Source: Ignavibacteriota bacterium (GTDB lineage Bacteria > Bacteroidota > Ignavibacteria > Tepidaquicellales > Tepidaquicellaceae). Taken from it: 12,235 nt of DNA. Location of the stretch: NCBI GenBank assembly GCA_003158365.1, contig PMIW01000032.1:1-12235 (forward strand), read 5' to 3'. This document shows positions 7,521-12,235 of the stretch, in pieces. How positions within the stretch are numbered: the first letter of the stretch is position 1; each line of letters opens with the position of its first letter. Below the pieces are notes generated by a model. The model had not been told where the DNA came from and ran no database searches. It was given only the letters and a program-made list of their open reading frames with translations. The position numbers and the translations under genes are program-made.

Positions 7521-7541
7521 TAAGATTAAATAAGATATATT

Positions 7542-7787
7542 ATGTCACAAAAAAACATTCTTGATTTTAAACTCGAAATAACGTTACTCGACAAAGCCCA
7601 GACAGAATTATTTGAAGCAATAGCCGGCAAACCTGACCCGAACGATATTGAGGCAATGAGGCTTTATCTCGATAACGTTTATATGGTAATGAATAAGTGC
7701 GTTGCACTGGTTAAAGACACAAAAAATGCTTTACAGAAAAAGCAAGAAGAGCCGCCTTTAACAGAAACATACAATTCACCTGCATAA
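7542..7787 (+). CDS. Unrecognised small protein in the hydrogenase-Hdr operon
   Basis: This 81-residue protein is one I do not recognise. It begins MSQKNILDFKLEITLLDKAQ and appears mostly helical, with amphipathic heptad-like stretches ('LLDKAQTELFEAIAG', 'MRLYLDNVYMVMNKCVALVKDTKNALQKKQ') and a probably disordered proline-rich tail ('EEPPLTETYNSPA'). There is one cysteine (residue about 53), no signal peptide and no transmembrane segment, so it cannot bind an iron-sulfur cluster alone. It lies between the hydrogenase and Hdr genes on the same strand, with about 67-69 bp on each side and a hairpin-forming repeat in each gap. A linker or assembly role between the two halves is possible but unproven. 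The start ATG at 7542 has no Shine-Dalgarno. Its fixed place in the operon and ordinary codon use support it as a real gene. Confidence 0.65.
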   Translation: MSQKNILDFKLEITLLDKAQTELFEAIAGKPDPNDIEAMRLYLDNVYMVMNKCVALVKDTKNALQKKQEEPPLTETYNSPA

Positions 7788-7791
7788 TTTA

Positions 7792-7830
7792 TTAACCCTT
7801 TGGCAGGTAACAAAATTAATTAAGGGTTAA
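7792..7830. repeat. Inverted repeat (9-bp arms) between the 81-residue gene and hdrC
   Basis: TTAACCCTT at 7792-7800 pairs exactly with AAGGGTTAA at 7822-7830 across a 21-base loop. No T run follows, so terminator function is unlikely. It starts just after the stop of the small gene and ends 26 bases before hdrC. It could protect or process the transcript, but nothing in the sequence decides this. Confidence 0.6.
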
Positions 7831-7856
7831 AAGCGCGAAATAAATAATTAGACATT

Positions 7857-8414
7857 ATGTCACATCATAATACAACACACGTAAGAACAATATCAGATGA
7901 TATAACAGATATCACTTCCCAGAATCCTGAGCTTTGCTATCAATGCGGAAAATGTTCGGCAGGCTGTCCGATGAGAAATTACATGGATGATGCACCGAAC
8001 GTAATAGTCAGGTACATTCAGCTCGGGCTTTTTGAAAAAGCAATGAACTCGGCTACAATATGGCTTTGCGCCGGATGCCTGACCTGTTCATCAAGATGTC
8101 CGAAAAATTTCGATCTTGCTAAATTCATGGATGCGGTAAGGGAAGTTGCTTTAAGAAACGGCGTGAAAGTTAAAGAAAAAACAATTTTGAAATTTCACAA
8201 AGCATTTTTAAAGCAGATTAAAAATCACGGCAGGAGTTACGAGGTCGGACTGGTAAGAGATTATAAAATGGCAACATTCGATTTATTCTCCGACGTGGAG
8301 AATTCTCCAAAAATGTTACTTGACGGAAAATTAAACATATTCCCTCACAATGTAAAAGGGAAAGACAAAATTAAAAGCATTTTCGAAAAAACAGAGGTGA
8401 AAAAATGCAAATAG
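7857..8414 (+). CDS. hdrC: HdrC-like iron-sulfur subunit of a heterodisulfide-reductase-type complex
   Basis: This 185-residue cytoplasmic protein contains two [4Fe-4S] motifs, C27YQCGKCSAGCP and C71AGCLTCSSRCP, spaced as in HdrC. The sequence between them ('VIVRYIQLGLFEKAMNSATIWLC') is the usual HdrC helix leading into the second cluster. HdrC carries electrons from the flavin subunit HdrA to the catalytic subunit HdrB. It is a little longer than many HdrC proteins because of a basic C-terminal tail (about 150-185) of unknown role. No Shine-Dalgarno precedes the ATG at 7857. The 3' end overlaps hdrB by 10 bases, so these two genes are coupled. The order HdrC-HdrB-HdrA-MvhD is seen in bacterial Hdr-like clusters as well as in methanogens. 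Confidence 0.9.
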   Translation: MSHHNTTHVRTISDDITDITSQNPELCYQCGKCSAGCPMRNYMDDAPNVIVRYIQLGLFEKAMNSATIWLCAGCLTCSSRCPKNFDLAKFMDAVREVALRNGVKVKEKTILKFHKAFLKQIKNHGRSYEVGLVRDYKMATFDLFSDVENSPKMLLDGKLNIFPHNVKGKDKIKSIFEKTEVKKCK

Positions 8415-9280
8415 GATATTACCCGGGATGTTCCCAGGAAGGAACAGCAAAGGAATACGACAAATCTTTAAGGGAAGTCCTTAAAGTTCTTGACGTTGAC
8501 CCCACAGAAATTAACGACTGGTCATGCTGCGGAGCAACATCCGCGCATGTTACCAGCCACAAGCTTTCATTAGCTTTATCGGCGCGGAATCTTGCACTTG
8601 CCGAGAAACAGGGCTTGAAAGAAATATTCGCTCCGTGCGCTGCCTGCTATAACAGGCTCTTAACATCAAAAAACGAGTTGCAAGAACATCCGGAGCAGAA
8701 ATATGAAATTGAAACTATTATAGAAGAAAAAATTAACAATATTCCCGAAATATATAATATAGTTAACTTCTTTCAGAAAATCGGAAAAGATAAAATTGCA
8801 GAGAAGAAGAAAATTGATTTGAAAAATTTCAAAGCCGCCTGCTATTACGGGTGCCTGCTTGTCAGACCAAGCGGTATTAACAGTGATGATTCCGAACAGC
8901 CAAATTCTATGGAAGAAATTGTAAAGGCAACAGGAGCACAGACAATAGACTGGAATTTCAAATTGGAATGCTGCGGAGCGGCACATTCGATTGCAAGACA
9001 GGATATTGTTGTGGATTTATCAAAGAAAATTCTCGATGATGCAATAAAGCACGGTGCAAATGTAATCGTGGTAGCCTGCCCGATGTGTCATTCCAATCTG
9101 GATATGAGACAACAAAATATTAAAAGTAAATTTTCTGATTTCAAAGAAATACCGGTTCTGTATTTATCGGAAATATTAGGACTTGCACTCGGCTTCGATA
9201 AAAAACAGCTTGGTATAGATACACACTTTATAGAATTCAATCTTCCGGTCAGGAACGATGTACAGGAGGTATCAGCATGA
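8405..9280 (+). CDS. hdrB: HdrB-like subunit with two CCG (cysteine-rich) domains
   Basis: This 291-residue protein has two complete CCG domains. The first uses Cys9, Cys41-Cys42, Cys78 and Cys81 (C-x31-CC-x35-CxxC). The second uses Cys146/Cys150, Cys189-Cys190, Cys225 and Cys228. In methanogen HdrB such domains bind the paired noncubane [4Fe-4S] clusters that reduce a heterodisulfide. All ligand positions are intact, so a catalytic role rather than a decayed one is likely, but the substrate here is unknown because the window gives no sign of coenzyme M or B metabolism. The ATG at 8405 has a strong Shine-Dalgarno (AGAGGTGA, 8393-8400). The gene overlaps hdrC at its start and hdrA at its end (ATGA). 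Confidence 0.92.
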   Translation: MQIGYYPGCSQEGTAKEYDKSLREVLKVLDVDPTEINDWSCCGATSAHVTSHKLSLALSARNLALAEKQGLKEIFAPCAACYNRLLTSKNELQEHPEQKYEIETIIEEKINNIPEIYNIVNFFQKIGKDKIAEKKKIDLKNFKAACYYGCLLVRPSGINSDDSEQPNSMEEIVKATGAQTIDWNFKLECCGAAHSIARQDIVVDLSKKILDDAIKHGANVIVVACPMCHSNLDMRQQNIKSKFSDFKEIPVLYLSEILGLALGFDKKQLGIDTHFIEFNLPVRNDVQEVSA

Positions 9281-11277
9281 AAATAGGAGTATTCATTTGT
9301 CATTGCGGGGAAAACATAGGCAGAACAGTTGACTGCGCACGAGTTTCAAAAGCAGCAGGATTTTTTCCGGGTGTAGTTCATTCGGTTGATTACAAATATA
9401 TGTGCTCTGACCCCGGTCAGAACCTTATTAAACAGGCGATAAAAGATTTTAAGCTCGACGGGGTTGTAGTTGGTTCGTGTTCACCGCATATGCACGAAAA
9501 AACTTTCAGGAAAGCAGTTGCTGACGCAGGGGTAAACCCTTTCCTTTGCGAAATAGCAAATTTGAGAGAGCACGTATCCTGGGTGCACGAAGATATTGAT
9601 GTTGCAACAGATAAGGCAATTGACCTTATAAGGTTTGCAGTCGAAAAAGTAAAAAGAAATACTCCGCTTACAACAATCAAAGTTCCCGTTACAAAAAGAA
9701 CGCTTGTTATCGGCGGCGGTATATCGGGAATTCAGGCGGCACTCGATGTTGCTAATGCAGGATATGAAGTCGTGCTTGTAGAAAAAGAACCGTCAATCGG
9801 CGGTCATATGAGCCAGCTTTCGGAAACCTTCCCCACACTCGATTGCTCGCAATGTATTCTAACACCAAGAATGGTTGAAGTTTACCAGCATCCGAAAATT
9901 AAATTGCTTACATATTCCGAAGTTGAAAAAGTCGAAGGATTTATAGGTAACTTCAAAGTTACAATTAGAAAAAAAGCAAGATATGTCGACGATACGAAAT
10001 GCACGGGTTGCGGTGATTGTATGCAGAAATGTCCGATTAAGAAAAAAGCATTGAGTGAATTCGATGAACAGCTTACAACCCGCTCGGCAATATATGTACC
10101 GTTCCCGCAGGCTGTACCGAACATTCCCGTTATAGATACTTCAGTATGTACTTACTTTAAAACAGGAAAATGTTCGATGTGTAAGAAAGTTTGCGGACGC
10201 GATGCAATATTTTTTGAGCAGGAAGACCAGATGTTAACCGAAGAAATCGGTGCAATAATAATGGCAACAGGATATAAATTATATACAATTGATAAAAAAC
10301 CCGAAGACAGCGAAATTAAAGGTTACGGTGAATACGGATACGGAAAATATAAAGATGTTATCGATGGCCTGCAGTTCGAAAGAATAGCAAGCGCATCGGG
10401 TCCTACTTCGGGTGAATTCATGAGACCATCCGACGGTAAGACTCCGAAGAAAATTGTATTTATACAGTGTGTCGGTTCGAGAGATGAATCAAAAGGATTT
10501 TCATACTGCAGCAAAATCTGCTGCATGTACACTGCAAAACACGCAATGCTTTACAAGCACAAAGTCCACGACGGAGAAGCTTATGTATTCTATATGGATA
10601 TACGCTCAGGCGGAAAGATGTATGAAGAATTTGTAAGACGCGCCATAGAAGAAGACGGCGTGAAATATATACGCGGACGTGTTTCCAGAATTTATGAAGA
10701 AGACGGAAAATATATAGTAAAAGGTGAAGATACACTCGCAGGCGTTCCGATAACAATAGATGCCGATATGGTTGTACTCGCAACAGCAATGGTTGCACAG
10801 CCCGATGCTTCGAAGCTTGCACAGACAGTTGGTATTCCTTATGATAAATACGGATATTTCGTTGAAGTTCATCCGAAATTAAGACCGGTGGAAAGCAGCA
10901 GCGGAGGTATTTTCCTCGCAGGTGCATGCCACTCGCCAAGAGATATTCCCGATTCGGTTGCAATGGCATCAGCTGCAGCTGCAAAGGCTATGGTATTATT
11001 CGGTTCTGATATGCTTGAAAGAGAACCGACAATTGCACTTGTAAATGAAAATCTTTGCGCCGGATGTTTTTATTGCAAAAAAGTCTGCGCTTACAATGCA
11101 ATCGAAATAAAACAGATAAAAGATAAACAGGGTAACTTAATTAAAGAAGTTGCTTTTGTGAATTCGGGACTTTGCCAGGGATGCGGCACGTGTAATGCAA
11201 CATGTCCGTCTAAGTCAATTGAATTAATAGGATATACGGACGAACAGATTTACGCTGAAATTTCAGCACTAATGTAA
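9277..11277 (+). CDS. hdrA: HdrA-like FAD-containing electron-bifurcating subunit
   Basis: This 666-residue protein is the flavin hub of the Hdr complex. Residues 1-130 form the HdrA N-terminal domain ('FICHCGENIG', 'YMCSDPGQNLI', 'SCSPHMHEKTF'). An FAD Rossmann motif follows (GGGISG, 146-151), then 'FPTLDCSQCILTPRMVEV' (185-202). The inserted clusters use Cys242/245/248/252 and Cys291/299/302/306. The second part of the reductase fold contains 'CVGSRD' (398-403) and 'YCSKICC' (410-416). The C-terminal ferredoxin clusters use Cys594/597/600/604 and Cys633/636/639/643. HdrA is known to bifurcate electrons at FAD between a low-potential carrier and the HdrBC disulfide site. It is a full-length, single-copy type, not the fused tandem HdrA-like form. 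A strong Shine-Dalgarno (AGGAGGT, 9263-9269) precedes the start, which overlaps hdrB by four bases. Confidence 0.95.
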   Translation: MKIGVFICHCGENIGRTVDCARVSKAAGFFPGVVHSVDYKYMCSDPGQNLIKQAIKDFKLDGVVVGSCSPHMHEKTFRKAVADAGVNPFLCEIANLREHVSWVHEDIDVATDKAIDLIRFAVEKVKRNTPLTTIKVPVTKRTLVIGGGISGIQAALDVANAGYEVVLVEKEPSIGGHMSQLSETFPTLDCSQCILTPRMVEVYQHPKIKLLTYSEVEKVEGFIGNFKVTIRKKARYVDDTKCTGCGDCMQKCPIKKKALSEFDEQLTTRSAIYVPFPQAVPNIPVIDTSVCTYFKTGKCSMCKKVCGRDAIFFEQEDQMLTEEIGAIIMATGYKLYTIDKKPEDSEIKGYGEYGYGKYKDVIDGLQFERIASASGPTSGEFMRPSDGKTPKKIVFIQCVGSRDESKGFSYCSKICCMYTAKHAMLYKHKVHDGEAYVFYMDIRSGGKMYEEFVRRAIEEDGVKYIRGRVSRIYEEDGKYIVKGEDTLAGVPITIDADMVVLATAMVAQPDASKLAQTVGIPYDKYGYFVEVHPKLRPVESSSGGIFLAGACHSPRDIPDSVAMASAAAAKAMVLFGSDMLEREPTIALVNENLCAGCFYCKKVCAYNAIEIKQIKDKQGNLIKEVAFVNSGLCQGCGTCNATCPSKSIELIGYTDEQIYAEISALM

Positions 11278-11287
11278 TAAATAATCT

Positions 11288-11313
11288 CGTTCCCACGCTC
11301 CGGCATGGGAACG
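11288..11313. repeat. Imperfect palindromic repeat between hdrA and mvhD
   Basis: CGTTCCCA (11288-11295) pairs with TGGGAACG (11306-11313). After one C-A mismatch the stem continues with GC/GC and a four-base TCCG loop. The outline 'CGTTCCCACGCTCC...GGGAACG' resembles a short palindromic repeat seen, to my recollection, between genes in many unrelated bacteria. No T run follows, so it is not an intrinsic terminator. It occupies the only gap between hdrA and mvhD (58 bp). Confidence 0.8.
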
Positions 11314-11335
11314 CAAGCATTTAAATAATTTTAAA

Positions 11336-11785
11336 ATGGAAAATATTAAAACTCAAGACCCAAAAATTATTGCTTTCGTCTGCAACTGGTGCACATACAC
11401 GGGTGCGGATTTAGCAGGAACATCGAGATTAAAATATCAGCCGAACATAAGGATGATTAAACTCCCCTGCACGGGAAGAATTGACCCTGTATTTATTATA
11501 AAGGCATTCGAAAAAGGCGCCGACGGAGTTCTGGTATCTGGATGCCATCCCGGCGACTGCCATTACAATGCAGGTAACTTCCACGCAAGAAGAAGATGGA
11601 TGATGTTTCACAAGCTTCTCGATTACATGGGAATAGACGAAAACCGTCTGCATTTCTCATGGGTTTCGGCATCGGAAGGCAAAAAATTTGTAGATGTAGT
11701 TAATGCATTTACAAATAAAGTAAAAACTCAGGGACCATTCGAAAAATACGCAAAAATTAATAAGGAGTTCGTAATCAATGAATGA
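11336..11785 (+). CDS. mvhD: MvhD-like [2Fe-2S] electron-transfer subunit (hydrogenase iron-sulfur subunit family)
   Basis: This 149-residue protein matches the MvhD/FlxD family. It has the N-terminal 'FVCNWCTYTGAD' (Cys16, Cys19), 'LPCTGRIDP' (Cys45), and 'SGCHPGDCHYNAGN' (Cys70, Cys75), which supply the [2Fe-2S] ligands. In methanogens MvhD connects a [NiFe]-hydrogenase to HdrA; in bacteria FlxD connects NADH-oxidising FlxAB to HdrA. No MvhA/MvhG genes are visible here, while an [FeFe]-hydrogenase and an NADH subunit lie upstream in the same operon, so one of those or the downstream FrhB-like protein is the probable donor. It overlaps the next gene by eight bases. There is no clear Shine-Dalgarno before the ATG at 11336. 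Confidence 0.93.
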   Translation: MENIKTQDPKIIAFVCNWCTYTGADLAGTSRLKYQPNIRMIKLPCTGRIDPVFIIKAFEKGADGVLVSGCHPGDCHYNAGNFHARRRWMMFHKLLDYMGIDENRLHFSWVSASEGKKFVDVVNAFTNKVKTQGPFEKYAKINKEFVINE

Positions 11786-12235
11786 GATTAACACAATTGC
11801 AAAGGAACTTCTCACATCGGGAAAAGTTAATGCCGTAATAGGTTATATCAGATACGGCAACGATAAAAGAACAAAACCTTTCATCGCACAAAAACCCGAA
11901 GAAGCAGATAAATTCGTAATCAATAAATTCATATTGAATAACCTTGCAGTTTATTTGACTCGCGAAGAAATTACAAAGCTCGGAAAAATAGGAATCATTG
12001 CAAAAGGATGCGACATAAAAGCAATCGTTGCTTTAATTCAGGAAAGCCAGATAAAAAGAGATGACGTTTATATAATAGGTGTGAACTGCAGCGGTGTAAC
12101 AAATGACTTCGATATAGATTTCAATGCCGAAACTGTTGCAGGGAAATGCTTAAACTGTGAAGTAAAATCGCCGAAACTATTTGATGTGACTGTCGGTACG
12201 CTCGAAGACATTCCGCAGGGTGAAGACAAGAAACT
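11778..12235 (+). CDS. FrhB/FdhB-like (F420-hydrogenase/formate-dehydrogenase beta type) protein, N-terminal part
   Basis: The frame is open from the ATG at 11778 to the window edge, giving 152 residues of a longer protein. The Shine-Dalgarno AAGGAG (11762-11767) supports this start, and the frame overlaps mvhD by eight bases. 'NNLAVYLTREE', 'GIIAKGCDIKAIVALIQESQIKRDDVYIIGVNCSG' and 'GKCLNC' match, from memory, a group annotated as coenzyme F420-reducing hydrogenase/formate dehydrogenase beta subunit that often follows hdrA-mvhD in bacteria. Visible cysteines are Cys78, Cys104, Cys124 and Cys127. Ferredoxin-type clusters would be expected further on, outside the window. In the family this subunit holds FAD and moves hydride or electrons between a soluble carrier and iron-sulfur partners. 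Which carrier is used here (NAD(P)H, ferredoxin or another) cannot be read. Confidence 0.65.
   Translation, partial: MNEINTIAKELLTSGKVNAVIGYIRYGNDKRTKPFIAQKPEEADKFVINKFILNNLAVYLTREEITKLGKIGIIAKGCDIKAIVALIQESQIKRDDVYIIGVNCSGVTNDFDIDFNAETVAGKCLNCEVKSPKLFDVTVGTLEDIPQGEDKK

Noticed and set aside
10460..10984. Minus-strand open frame of 174 codons
   Set aside because: It is antisense to hdrA; the basic, Leu/Arg/Tyr-rich translation looks like a codon-bias artefact.
1..12235. CRISPR arrays, tRNA or rRNA genes, insertion sequences
   Set aside because: No regularly spaced direct repeats, cloverleaf-like segments, rRNA sequence or transposase frames were seen on reading both strands.

Overview
The window is AT-rich bacterial DNA. 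Several traits suggest a Bacteroidota/Chlorobi-like lineage, perhaps Ignavibacteria: weak or absent Shine-Dalgarno sequences before many starts, a secreted BNR-type repeat protein, a CcmB, and anaerobic redox genes. This placement is an inference from style, because no rRNA or other marker is present.

Left part (1-2966, all minus strand): the start of a secreted sialidase-like (BNR/beta-propeller) protein that runs off the left edge; a RIC/ScdA/YtfE di-iron protein for repair of iron-sulfur clusters under nitrosative or oxidative stress; a Crp/Fnr-family regulator without an FNR-type iron-sulfur site; and a CcmB heme-exporter permease read from a TTG codon. A 16-bp Crp/Fnr palindrome (1400-1415) lies between the regulator and ric, centred about 41.5 bp upstream of the start predicted from a candidate -10 box. 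This suggests the regulator activates ric directly. Middle (about 3115-4026, plus strand): an integral membrane protein resembling GT39/ArnT glycosyltransferases that appears to have lost its 5' end. It is followed by 323 bp of AT-rich non-coding DNA that should hold the promoter of the next operon.

Right part (4350-12235, all plus strand): a probable eight-gene operon that continues beyond the window. It encodes a NuoF/HydB-type NADH:FMN subunit, a large HndD/HydA-type [FeFe]-hydrogenase, an unrecognised 81-residue protein, HdrC, HdrB, HdrA, MvhD, and the first part of a protein resembling the F420-hydrogenase/formate-dehydrogenase beta subunit (FrhB/FdhB). Four junctions overlap. The other three have spacers of about 67-70 bp, and each spacer contains an inverted repeat.

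Read together, the right-hand genes look like a redox module joining NADH, H2 and an HdrABC/MvhD flavin-based electron-bifurcation unit. The thioredoxin-like [2Fe-2S] subunit (NuoE/HydC) that usually accompanies HydA and HydB is absent from the visible part. The low-potential carrier and the final acceptor at HdrB cannot be determined from the sequence.
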